DNA of 37,395 nt from NCBI RefSeq assembly GCF_017744435.1, contig NZ_JAGIBG010000043.1, positions 1 through 37,395 of the forward strand, given 5' to 3'. The notes beneath the pieces are model-generated. The model was not told the origin of the DNA and made no database searches. It worked only from the letters and a program-made list of their open reading frames with translations. The stretch is from Pseudomonas sp. GTDB taxonomy: Bacteria > Pseudomonadota > Gammaproteobacteria > Pseudomonadales > Pseudomonadaceae. Numbering within the stretch: the stretch's first letter is position 1; each line of letters begins with the position of its first letter. This document shows, in pieces, positions 1-8,093 of this stretch. Both the position numbers and the translations under genes were made by a program.

Positions 1-3000
1 AGCACCATCGTCATCACCATCGTCGACGACGTGCCGCAAGCCCACAGCGATTACACCAGCGTGTACAAGGGCGACGAGGTGCGCGGCAATGTGCTGTACA
101 ACGATGTGGTCGGTGCCGACGTGCGCAGCGACGGCAACTATGTGGTCGGCGTGCGTGCCGGCAGTGATACCTCCACGTCTGCCATCGGCCAGCTGAACAC
201 CCAGGTGAACGGCCAGTACGGCTACCTGACCATCGACGAAAAGGGCAACGCGGTCTACCACTCCAACCCGGACGTGGTGTCGCCGCGGGATGCCGTCGAC
301 ACCTTCGTCTACACCATCCGCGATGCCGATGGCGACGAAAGCACCACGACGATCACCATCAATGTGCATGACCCGCGCATCGAAGTGTGCATGGATGGCC
401 AAGCTGCGGTGTTCGAGAAAGCCCTGGACATGAGCAAGGATGGCAGCGATCTGGCCGCAGGTACGGTCACCGGCAGCGATCCGACATCGCCCCTCGAAAC
501 CGCCTCTGGCAGCCTGGCCGGCTTGGCCAGTGGTGGCATAGGCGCCTTGTCCTACAGCCTTATCAGCAATGCTGTCGGCCAATATGGCCAGATTCACCTG
601 AATGCCGACGGCAGCTACACCTATACCCTGACCTCGCCGGCCAACTCACCCACCCATGCCAACGATGGCGCCAACACCGTCACTGAATCCTTTACCTATC
701 AGGTTCAGGACGCTTACGGTCACTCGGCCACCAGCACCATTGTCATCAGCATTGTCGACGACGTGCCCCAGGCCCATTGCGATGCTGTCAGCGTCTACAA
801 GGGCGACGAGGTGAGCGGCAATGTGCTGTACAACGATGTGGTGGGTGCCGACGTGCGCGGCGATGGCAACTACGTGGTCGGCGTGCGTGCCGGCAGTGAT
901 ACCTCCACGTCTGCCATCGGCCAGTTGAACAGCCAGGTGAACGGCCAGTACGGCTACCTGACCATCGACGAGAAGGGCAACGCGGTCTACCACTCCAACC
1001 CCGACGTGGCGTCGCCACGGGATGCCGTCGACCGCTTCGTCTACACCATCCGCGATGCCGATGGCGACGAAAGCACCACTACCCTGACCATCAACGTGCA
1101 CGACGCAAGGCTCGTGGCCTGCGAGGACCGCGATGTCACGGTGTTCGAGAAAGCCCTGGACCTGCACAAGGATGGCAACGACCTGGCGGCAGGCAGCGCC
1201 ATCGGCAGTGACCCGAACTCGACCGGCGAAACGGCGTCCGGCTCGCTGGTGGGCTCGGTGTCCGGTGGCGTGGGGGCGCTGACCTACAGCCTGGTGGGCA
1301 ACGCTGTCGGCCAGTATGGTCAGATCAGCATCAACCCTGACGGCAGCTATACCTACACGCTGACCTCGCCCGCCAATACGCCGGGTGCCGATTCGACAGT
1401 CGAATACTTCACTTACAAGGCCACCGATTCGCTGGGCCACAGCATCACCAGCAACATCGCCATCACCATCGTCGACGATGTACCCAATGCGGTCTGCGCC
1501 GAGCGCAGCATCACGCCGGGCCAGGTGGACTCCAACATCCTGCTGGTGATCGATGTGTCCGGCAGCATGGACTCTGCTTCAGGCATACCTGGCCTGACCC
1601 GCATGGAGGCGGCCAAGCAGGCGATCGCTGCGCTGCTCGACAAGTACGACGACATGGGCGACATCAAGGTGCAGATCGTCACCTTCAGTGGTGGCGCGCA
1701 GATCCAGGCGGCCGAGTGGGTCAGCGTTGACGTCGCCAAGTCGATCGTCAACGGCCTGCACGCGGGTGGTTCGACCTACTACGACAGCGCGGCCACGGCT
1801 GCCCAGACGGCCTTTGCCCAAAATGGCAAACTGGCCGGCGCGCAGAACGTCAGCTACTTCTTCTCCGATGGCGAGCCCAGCTCCGGGCATGCCATCACCG
1901 CTTCCAGCGAATCCATCTGGGAAACGTTCCTCGACAGCAATGGCATCAAGTCATACGCCATTGGCCTGGGCAAGGATATCAATGCCGGCAACCTGAACCC
2001 GTTGGCCTACGACGGCAGCAGCCATACCGACACCAACGCGGTAATCGTCACCGACTTCAACCAACTCTATGGTGTGCTGTCAGGCACCGTTCAGGGTTCG
2101 CCGATTACCGGCAGCCTGCTCAGCGATGGCACCTTTGGCGCCGATGGCGGTTTCATCAAGGCACTGCTGGTGGACGGCACCACCTACACGTACGACCCGA
2201 AAGCCAACGCGGGGCAGGGCGGATACCTGGCCAGCGGTGGCGCAGACAACGCCAGCTTCGATACCACCGGTAATACGCTCACCATCAAGACCAGCCTGGG
2301 TGGCAGCCTGCTGGTGAACATGGACAGCGGCGAGTTCACCTACACGCCGCCCAAGGGCGCTGACTACTTGCAGTCCGAACGCTTCGGCTTCATGGTCAGT
2401 GACAATGACGGCGATACCAGCAGCGCCGACTTGCTGGTGCTGATCAATGGCAATCATGCGCCGGTGGCAGGCGCGGACCATGTGATTACCAATATCACCG
2501 GTGCCAGTATCACCGTGCCGTCCGAAGCGCTGCTGGCCAACGACAGCGACGCCGACAACGACCGTCTCAGTGCGGCGCCGATCACCGTCGACACGAACTT
2601 TGCCAGCAAGGGGGCAGGCTTCACCCTCGGCAACAGCGTTTCGAGCATCTCCTTCGATGGCCATGGCAACACGCTCGACAACCAGTTCAAAGCCCTGGAG
2701 CGCAGCGCCTTCACCACGGCGTCCGGCAGCATGACTGCGGCGCTGGTGGTACTCGGCTACCTCGGCAACATCAACAGCAGCAACGCCAACGGCGAGGATG
2801 TGATCACCGTCAGCCTGCGCAAGGGCGAGACCCTGCAACTTGACCATGACCGGCCAGACGGCAACGTCAGCCTGGAGTGGAAGGATGCCAACGGCAGCTA
2901 CCAGCCCATTGCCGACGGCGGCAGCTTCACCGCCAGCCATGACGGTGTGTACAGCATCCATGTGGTCAATCAGATCAACCCGTCGGACCACAGCAAGGCT

Positions 3001-3951
3001 GCCGAGAGTTACAAACTGAGCCTGGTGGTCGACTACAGCAACGCCGTGAACGACGTGCACCAGGCCAGCTACACGGTCAGCGATGGCCATGGCGGCAGTG
3101 CTACCGGTGCGGTGGATATCACCTACCAGGCCGGGACAACCCTGAATGGCACGGCCGGTGATGATGTGTTGATGGCAAGCAACGCCGACACCCTTCTCAA
3201 CGGGGGTGACGGCCATGATGTGCTGGTGGGGGGCGCTGGCAATGACATTCTGCACGGTGGCAACGGCAATGACCTGTTGATCGGCGGCCTCGGCAACGAC
3301 CTGCTCGATGGCGGGGCGGGCAACGATACCGCCAGCTATGCCTCTGCCACTGGCGGGGTGACGGTCGACCTGAGCCATATTGGCCCGCAGAATACCGGTG
3401 CCGCCGGCATCGATACCTTGACCGGCATCGAGAACCTGATCGGCTCCGACTACAACGACACCTTGATCGGTGATGCCGGCGACAACCTGCTCAACGGCGG
3501 CCTGGGCAACGATGTACTCAAGGGCGGCGATGGCAACGACATCCTCATCGGCGGGCCGGGCAACGACGTCATGACCGGCGGCAATGGCAACGACACCTTC
3601 GTCTGGCAGAAGGGCGACACCGGGCATGACACGGTCACCGACTTCACCCCGGGCAGCGACCACCTGGACCTGTCGCAGCTGCTGCAGGGCGAGAATGCCA
3701 CGGCGGCGTCGCTGGATGACTACTTGCACTTCAAGGTCAGTGGCAGCGGCAGCAATGTGGTCTCGACCATCGAGGTCAGCAGCGTGGCGGGGGCGGCGCC
3801 GACCCAGACCATCGAGCTGGCTGGCGTCGACCTGGCCCAGCACTATGGCGTGACGGCAGGGGCGGGCGGAGTGATTTCGGCGGGGCAGGATACGGCGACC
3901 ATCATCAACGGGATGATCAATGACCATTCGTTGAAGGTGGATACGGTGTAA
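1..3951 (+). CDS. Giant RTX adhesin of LapA/Bap type, C-terminal part (5' end outside window)
   Basis: The reading frame is open from base 1, so this is the C-terminal ~1316 residues of a larger protein. Two near-identical modules of about 240 residues begin at 25 and 757. Each has an Ig-like half (YKGDEV...GNVLYNDVVGADV) and a VCBS-like half (DGSYTYTLTSPAN...FTY). From about 1530 a von Willebrand A domain follows, with MIDAS motif DVSGSMDS at about 1552. More cadherin/Ig-like sequence comes next, then RTX nonapeptide repeats (GGxGNDxLxGG) at about 3148-3600 and a short C-terminal tail typical of type I secretion signals. The family is exported by an ABC/TolC system and mediates surface attachment and biofilm formation, folding with calcium outside the cell. 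No transporter genes are in the window. The protein has only four cysteines here, all at module boundaries. A REP pair follows the stop codon. Adhesin class is sure; the exact name (LapA versus a paralogue) is not. Confidence 0.9.
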   Translation, partial: STIVITIVDDVPQAHSDYTSVYKGDEVRGNVLYNDVVGADVRSDGNYVVGVRAGSDTSTSAIGQLNTQVNGQYGYLTIDEKGNAVYHSNPDVVSPRDAVDTFVYTIRDADGDESTTTITINVHDPRIEVCMDGQAAVFEKALDMSKDGSDLAAGTVTGSDPTSPLETASGSLAGLASGGIGALSYSLISNAVGQYGQIHLNADGSYTYTLTSPANSPTHANDGANTVTESFTYQVQDAYGHSATSTIVISIVDDVPQAHCDAVSVYKGDEVSGNVLYNDVVGADVRGDGNYVVGVRAGSDTSTSAIGQLNSQVNGQYGYLTIDEKGNAVYHSNPDVASPRDAVDRFVYTIRDADGDESTTTLTINVHDARLVACEDRDVTVFEKALDLHKDGNDLAAGSAIGSDPNSTGETASGSLVGSVSGGVGALTYSLVGNAVGQYGQISINPDGSYTYTLTSPANTPGADSTVEYFTYKATDSLGHSITSNIAITIVDDVPNAVCAERSITPGQVDSNILLVIDVSGSMDSASGIPGLTRMEAAKQAIAALLDKYDDMGDIKVQIVTFSGGAQIQAAEWVSVDVAKSIVNGLHAGGSTYYDSAATAAQTAFAQNGKLAGAQNVSYFFSDGEPSSGHAITASSESIWETFLDSNGIKSYAIGLGKDINAGNLNPLAYDGSSHTDTNAVIVTDFNQLYGVLSGTVQGSPITGSLLSDGTFGADGGFIKALLVDGTTYTYDPKANAGQGGYLASGGADNASFDTTGNTLTIKTSLGGSLLVNMDSGEFTYTPPKGADYLQSERFGFMVSDNDGDTSSADLLVLINGNHAPVAGADHVITNITGASITVPSEALLANDSDADNDRLSAAPITVDTNFASKGAGFTLGNSVSSISFDGHGNTLDNQFKALERSAFTTASGSMTAALVVLGYLGNINSSNANGEDVITVSLRKGETLQLDHDRPDGNVSLEWKDANGSYQPIADGGSFTASHDGVYSIHVVNQINPSDHSKAAESYKLSLVVDYSNAVNDVHQASYTVSDGHGGSATGAVDITYQAGTTLNGTAGDDVLMASNADTLLNGGDGHDVLVGGAGNDILHGGNGNDLLIGGLGNDLLDGGAGNDTASYASATGGVTVDLSHIGPQNTGAAGIDTLTGIENLIGSDYNDTLIGDAGDNLLNGGLGNDVLKGGDGNDILIGGPGNDVMTGGNGNDTFVWQKGDTGHDTVTDFTPGSDHLDLSQLLQGENATAASLDDYLHFKVSGSGSNVVSTIEVSSVAGAAPTQTIELAGVDLAQHYGVTAGAGGVISAGQDTATIINGMINDHSLKVDTV
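25..1473 (+). repeat. Two tandem ~240-codon adhesin modules
   Basis: The junction sequence coding VDDVPxA recurs at 25, 757 and 1474, giving repeat units of 732 and 717 bases. The first ~350 bases of each unit are almost identical in DNA, while the second halves have diverged more. More copies are likely upstream, outside the window. Confidence 0.9.
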
Positions 3952-3956
3952 GCAGG

Positions 3957-4040
3957 TCCGGCCTCTTCGCGGGGCAAGCCCGCTCCTACACAGGCCATCG
4001 CATACCTGTAGGAGCGGGCTTGCCCCGCGAAGAGGCCGGA
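3957..4040. repeat. REP inverted pair
   Basis: Two perfectly complementary 34-base arms (3957-3990 and 4007-4040) carry the Pseudomonas REP core (CCGGCCTCTTCGCGGG, CCCGCTCCTACA) around a 16-base centre. It lies between the convergent adhesin and ybaN-like genes and may act as a bidirectional transcript end. Confidence 0.9.
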
Positions 4041-4057
4041 ACAGGCGATAGCAGGGC

Positions 4058-4423
4058 TCAGCCTGAGCGACGCAAGGTCTTCTGCTTGAGGATGTAGGCA
4101 GTCACCAGCACCGCACTGGTGAGCATGAAGGTCCTGGCCCAGAACAACGGCACCAGGTAGCAGGACAAGCCGATGCTCGCCCACATCAGCCCGATGGCGT
4201 AGACCTTGCCCTTGAGCGGAATGCCCTCGCCACTCAGGTAGTCACGTATCCACGGGCCAAGCTTGGGATGGTTGACCAGCCAATCGTGAAAGCGCGGTGA
4301 GCTGCGGGCGAAGCATGCCGCCGCCAGCAGCAGAAACGGGGTGGTGGGCAACACCGGCAGGAAGATCCCCAGCACCCCCAGCGCAACACTGAGCCAGCCG
4401 ATGGCCAGCAGCAGGTAGCGCAC
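4058..4423 (-). CDS. YbaN family (DUF454) inner membrane protein
   Basis: The 121-residue protein matches the DUF454/YbaN family in length and pattern. It has an N-terminal hydrophobic hairpin (LAIGWLSVALGVLGIFLPVLP), then the family signature TTPFLLLAAACFARSSPRFHDWL with a conserved HPKLGPWI segment, and further hydrophobic stretches toward the C-terminus. It should be a small multi-pass inner membrane protein; the family's biochemical role is not established. It starts 7 bases after the end of the YecA-like gene on the same strand, so the two are probably co-transcribed. The adhesin gene converges on it and a REP pair separates them. Confidence 0.85.
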   Translation of the reverse strand: MRYLLLAIGWLSVALGVLGIFLPVLPTTPFLLLAAACFARSSPRFHDWLVNHPKLGPWIRDYLSGEGIPLKGKVYAIGLMWASIGLSCYLVPLFWARTFMLTSAVLVTAYILKQKTLRRSG

Positions 4424-4430
4424 GGCCGAC

Positions 4431-5018
4431 TCAGTGGTGGCGTGGCTTGAGCAGCGCCGGCTTCTCGTCTGGAGCGTGCAGCAGCAGGAACAGCGCGCTC
4501 AGTGCTTCCGGGATCTGCACGATCATGTCGTCCTGCAGGTTGGCGTTGCTGGCGATGTCGGCGAACTCGGGTTGTTCGTCGAACAGGCCGGAACCGACCA
4601 TGATCGGCAGCAGCATTTCGCTGACTTCTTCCTCGGCGTTCTCGAACCAGGCCTCTTCACGCAGGAACACGCCTTCCATGAAGCCGATGCACCAGCCACG
4701 CAGGTCGGAATCGTCCGGCTCGTCGGTCAGGTCCAGCTCGCATGGCAGGTCGAATTCTTCGTCGCTGGCCAGCTGGCGGGCGATGTGGCCTTTGAGGGCC
4801 ACCAGCGTCGCTTCGATCTCGGTGCGCTGGGCATCGCTGGCGTAATGAGGTTCTTCGGCGAACAGCGCGTCGATCCATTCACGCTCGGGGACGTCCTCGG
4901 AGCAGATCGACAGCGCGGTCAGGTAGCCGTGTGCGGCGACGTAGTCCAGCGCTTCTTCGTGCAGCTCGTCGGCGTCGAGGAAGGCTTGCAGGCGGGTCAG
5001 TTGCTCGGCGAAGGACAT
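4431..5018 (-). CDS. YecA/YgfB family (UPF0149) protein
   Basis: This acidic 195-residue protein resembles the UPF0149/YecA family. It has an N-terminal helical region (LTRLQAFLDADELHEEALDYV), the segment HGYLTALSICSEDVPEREWIDALF, and the typical DLRGWCIGFMEGVFL motif in the middle. The C-terminus ends in KPRHH and lacks the SEC-C zinc-binding tail that some YecA proteins carry. The molecular role is unknown here. It is first in a likely two-gene operon with the ybaN-like gene and diverges from recQ; the intergenic stretch 5019-5263 must hold the promoters for both directions. Confidence 0.8.
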   Translation of the reverse strand: MSFAEQLTRLQAFLDADELHEEALDYVAAHGYLTALSICSEDVPEREWIDALFAEEPHYASDAQRTEIEATLVALKGHIARQLASDEEFDLPCELDLTDEPDDSDLRGWCIGFMEGVFLREEAWFENAEEEVSEMLLPIMVGSGLFDEQPEFADIASNANLQDDMIVQIPEALSALFLLLHAPDEKPALLKPRHH

Positions 5019-5127
5019 TACAGGGCTACCTTGGGGAATAAACGATAGTGAATTCTAGCACCTTGCGGCGGCAGCGGGGCAAAGGGAACGTCCGTCACCG
5101 GGCATCCTGTGCGGGCCGTCACTACGG

Positions 5128-5133
5128 TATACT
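5128..5133 (+). promoter_or_regulatory. Candidate -10 element of recQ
   Basis: TATACT at 5128-5133 is a near-consensus sigma-70 -10 box, but no good -35 hexamer lies 16-18 bases upstream. Transcription from it would give recQ a leader of about 125 bases, which holds a 7-bp hairpin (CAAAAGC 5176-5182, GCTTTTG 5190-5196) between two copies of GGGGCGGGTTTT (5151-5162 and 5205-5216). Confidence 0.4.
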
Positions 5134-5263
5134 CCGCCGTTTTTCATCCAGGGGCGGGTTTTCCCGACCCTCTGGCAAAAGCCGCTTACGCTTTTGGCGT
5201 GTGCGGGGCGGGTTTTTCGTCCAGCCTGTGTCCAGGATGGTACGGCGATTTGTGGAGTTGCAC

Positions 5264-7408
5264 ATGCTCGAACAGGCTCAGCGCGTTCTCAAGGATATCT
5301 TCGGTTACGACAGTTTCCGTGGGCGCCAGGCAGCGATCATCGAATGCGTGGCCAATGGCGGCGATGCCTTGGTGCTGATGCCTACCGGTGGCGGCAAGTC
5401 CCTGTGCTTCCAGGTGCCTGGCTTGTTGCGCCCGGGCCTGACGGTGGTGGTGTCGCCGCTGATCGCGCTGATGGACGACCAGGTCGCCACCCTCGACGAA
5501 CTCGGCGTCGCTGCGGCGGCGCTGAATTCCACCCTGAGCCCGGAGCAGCAGCGTGACCTGGCCGGGCGCCTGCGCCGGGGCGAGGTGAAGATGCTCTACC
5601 TGGCGCCTGAGCGCCTGGTGCAGCCGCGCATGCTGGACTTCCTGCGTGACCTCGACATCTCGCTGTTCGCCATCGACGAAGCTCACTGTGTCTCGCAGTG
5701 GGGCCATGACTTCCGCCCCGAGTACCTGCAACTGGGGCAACTGGCCGAACTGTTCCCCCATGTGCCGCGGATCGCCCTGACAGCCACCGCCGACATGCGA
5801 ACCCGCGAGGAGATCGTCCAGCGCCTGCACTTGCAGGGGGCCGAGCGCTTCCTGTCGAGTTTCGACCGGCCGAACATCTTCTACCGCATCGTGCCCAAGG
5901 AGGCGCCACGCAAGCAGCTGATGGCCTTCCTCGGCGAGCGCCGCGGCAACGCTGGCATCGTGTACTGCCTGTCGCGCAAGAAGGTCGATGAGACCGCTGC
6001 GTTCCTCTGCGAGCAAGGTTTCCCGGCCTTGCCATACCACGCCGGCCTTGCCGCCGAGACGCGCGCGGCCAACCAGCACCGCTTCCTCAACGAGGAAGGG
6101 CTGATCATGGTCGCCACCATTGCCTTCGGCATGGGCATCGACAAGCCCAACGTGCGCTTCGTTGCCCACCTCGACCTGCCCAAGTCGCTCGAGGCCTATT
6201 ACCAGGAAACCGGCCGTGCCGGCCGTGACGGCCTGCCGTCGGATGCCTGGATGGCCTACGGCCTGCAGGACATGGTGATGCTCAAGCAGATGCTGCAGAA
6301 CTCCGAAGGTGACGAGCGCCACAAACGCATCGAGCAGCACAAGCTCGACGCCATGCTGGCCCTGTGCGAAGAAACCCGCTGCCGCCGTCAGTCGCTGCTG
6401 GCCTATTTCGACGAAACCCTCGAACAGCCGTGCGGCCACTGCGACAATTGCGTCGACCAGATCCAGACCTGGGACGCCACCGAGCCGGCCCGTCAGGCCC
6501 TGTCGGCGGTGTTCCGCACCGGCCAGCGCTACGGCGTTGGCCACCTGGTCGACGTGCTGCTGGGCAAGGACACCGAGAAGGTGCGCAACTTCGGCCACGA
6601 GAAGCTTTCGGTGTTCGGGGTCGGCAAGGGCCTGGCCGAGGCCGAGTGGCGTTCGTTGTTCCGCCAGCTGGTGGCGCGCGGCCTGGTCGACATCGACCTG
6701 GAAGGCTACGGTGGCTTGCGCCTGTCCGACAGCTGCCGGCCGCTGCTGCGCGGCGAGGTGAACCTGCAGCTGCGCCGCGACCTCAAGCCACAGACCGTGG
6801 CCAAGACGTCCTCCAGCGGCGGCAGCCCGGCCAGCCAGCTGGTGCGCGCCGAGGAGCGCGAGCTGTGGGAGGCGCTGCGCACCCTGCGGCGCAAGTTGGC
6901 CGAAGAGCACAGCGTGCCGCCCTACGTCATCTTTCCCGATTCCACCTTGCTGGAAATGCTCCGCAGCCAGCCGACCAGCCTCAGCGACATGGCCCAGGTC
7001 AGCGGCGTGGGTGCGCGCAAGCTGGAGCGCTATGGCCAGGCCTTCCTCGAAGTACTCAATGGTGCCGGTGGCACCGAGGAGGCGCCGAAGGTGGTGCTCG
7101 ACCTGCGCCACGAACTGGTCAGCCTGGCCCGCGCCGGCATGACCCCGGCGCAGATCGCCGGGCAGCTCAACTGCAGCGAGAAGAACGTCTACAGCCTGCT
7201 GGCCGAAGCCCTTGGCCGCCAGGAGCTGAGCCTGGAGCAGGCACTGGACCTGCCGGAAGACCTGATGATGGAAGTGCAGGATGCCTTCCTCGATGGCGAG
7301 GGCGAGTTGCCGCCGGTATCGGCGATTGCCCCCTTGTTCGGTGCACGGGTGCCGGAAGGCGTGCTGTACTGTGTGCGTGCGGCGCTGGCGGCGGAGTTCG
7401 AACTCTGA
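5264..7408 (+). CDS. recQ: ATP-dependent DNA helicase RecQ
   Basis: RecQ unwinds DNA 3'-5' in recombination and repair. The 714-residue protein shows Walker A TGGGKS (residues 41-46), DEAH (138-141), and the helicase C motifs ending in QETGRAGRDG. A zinc-binding cluster (CEETRCRRQ...CGHCDNC, about 368-396) is followed by the winged-helix region and an HRDC domain at about 533-597. A C-terminal extension of about 110 residues contains a helix-turn-helix-like segment (GMTPAQIAGQLNCSEKNVYSLL); it is absent from the 609-residue E. coli protein and seems common in pseudomonads. The start at 5264 was chosen because GGAG lies 6 bases upstream and MLEQAQRVLKDIFGY aligns with the family N-terminus. 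The frame stays open 216 bases further upstream but that part is not RecQ-like. Confidence 0.95.
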   Translation: MLEQAQRVLKDIFGYDSFRGRQAAIIECVANGGDALVLMPTGGGKSLCFQVPGLLRPGLTVVVSPLIALMDDQVATLDELGVAAAALNSTLSPEQQRDLAGRLRRGEVKMLYLAPERLVQPRMLDFLRDLDISLFAIDEAHCVSQWGHDFRPEYLQLGQLAELFPHVPRIALTATADMRTREEIVQRLHLQGAERFLSSFDRPNIFYRIVPKEAPRKQLMAFLGERRGNAGIVYCLSRKKVDETAAFLCEQGFPALPYHAGLAAETRAANQHRFLNEEGLIMVATIAFGMGIDKPNVRFVAHLDLPKSLEAYYQETGRAGRDGLPSDAWMAYGLQDMVMLKQMLQNSEGDERHKRIEQHKLDAMLALCEETRCRRQSLLAYFDETLEQPCGHCDNCVDQIQTWDATEPARQALSAVFRTGQRYGVGHLVDVLLGKDTEKVRNFGHEKLSVFGVGKGLAEAEWRSLFRQLVARGLVDIDLEGYGGLRLSDSCRPLLRGEVNLQLRRDLKPQTVAKTSSSGGSPASQLVRAEERELWEALRTLRRKLAEEHSVPPYVIFPDSTLLEMLRSQPTSLSDMAQVSGVGARKLERYGQAFLEVLNGAGGTEEAPKVVLDLRHELVSLARAGMTPAQIAGQLNCSEKNVYSLLAEALGRQELSLEQALDLPEDLMMEVQDAFLDGEGELPPVSAIAPLFGARVPEGVLYCVRAALAAEFEL

Positions 7409-7514
7409 TGGGCGGCATTTCAGTCAACTGCTGATGTTTGTCATCCTTTTTGACGATTATCGGACGTTTCCGGGGCGGGCAGCCTTGCCTGATGTCCCGG
7501 AGCATGGTTAGCTG

Positions 7515-7527
7515 ACTAATAATTAGT
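7515..7527. promoter_or_regulatory. Candidate MarR operator
   Basis: ACTAAT-A-ATTAGT is a perfect 6-1-6 palindrome ending 19 bases before the MarR start codon. MarR proteins bind AT-rich palindromes and often repress themselves. A wider pair GACTA (7514-7518) and TAGTC (7530-7534) overlaps it. Confidence 0.45.
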
Positions 7528-7546
7528 TCTAGTCTATGAGTTGCTT

Positions 7547-7984
7547 ATGCCCCTGACCGACAACCAACACCGCTTCGGCATGCAGCTGGCGCAGATGTCC
7601 CGTGGCTGGCGTGCCGAGCTGGATCGCCGCCTGGCCGGGCTCAATCTGTCCCAGGCGCGCTGGTTGGTGTTGTTGCACCTGGCCCGTTTCGAAGAGGCGC
7701 CCACCCAGCGCGAGCTGGCGCAGAGCGTGGGCGTTGAGGGCCCGACGCTGGCACGACTGCTCGACAGCCTGGAAGGCCAGGGGCTGGTGCGTCGCCAGGC
7801 GGTGATGGAGGATCGGCGGGCGAAGAAGATCCAGCTGTGCCCACCGGCCAAGCCGCTGATCGAGCAGATCGAGACCATCGCCAATGCCTTGCGCCTGGAG
7901 CTGTTCACGGGCGTGGATGAAGCCGATCTGGAAGTGTGCATGCGGGTGCATGCCAAGATTCTCGCCAACCTCGAAAAATCCTGA
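7547..7984 (+). CDS. MarR family transcriptional regulator (SlyA-like)
   Basis: This 145-residue protein has the MarR winged-helix layout: a dimerising N-terminal helix, the recognition region TQRELAQSVGVEGPTLARLLDSLEGQGLVRR, a wing with the D/R-rich turn MEDRRAKKIQL, and C-terminal helices. It should bind a palindromic operator as a homodimer and release it on binding a small ligand. ATG at 7547 is preferred to TTG at 7541 because it aligns with the family start, though no strong ribosome binding site is visible. Together with recQ and the patatin gene it matches an order I recall from other pseudomonads. A palindrome at 7515-7527 is a possible self-operator. Its targets are unknown. Confidence 0.85.
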   Translation: MPLTDNQHRFGMQLAQMSRGWRAELDRRLAGLNLSQARWLVLLHLARFEEAPTQRELAQSVGVEGPTLARLLDSLEGQGLVRRQAVMEDRRAKKIQLCPPAKPLIEQIETIANALRLELFTGVDEADLEVCMRVHAKILANLEKS

Positions 7985-7991
7985 GTCTTGT

Positions 7992-8086
7992 GGGGCTGCT
8001 TCGCAGCGACACGAGGCCGCTCCTACAGGGGATCGCATACTTCTGTAGGAGCGGCCTTGTGTCGCGAAGGGGCCGCAAAGCGGCCC
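7992..8086. repeat. Composite REP element (subfamily with outer hairpins)
   Basis: The element starts with a hairpin GCTGC-TTC-GCAGC (7995-8007), continues with REP arms containing GAGGCCGCTCCTACAG and CTGTAGGAGCGGCC, and ends with hairpin GGGCCGC-AAA-GCGGCCC (8070-8086). It sits between the convergent MarR and patatin genes. Related copies are at 25378-25473 and 31699-31800. Confidence 0.85.
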
Positions 8087-8093
8087 TGATCAT

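Noticed and set aside
5048..5263. Upstream in-frame extension of recQ.
   Set aside because: It is not RecQ-like, holds the likely promoter and hairpin, and the start at 5264 has a proper ribosome binding site.
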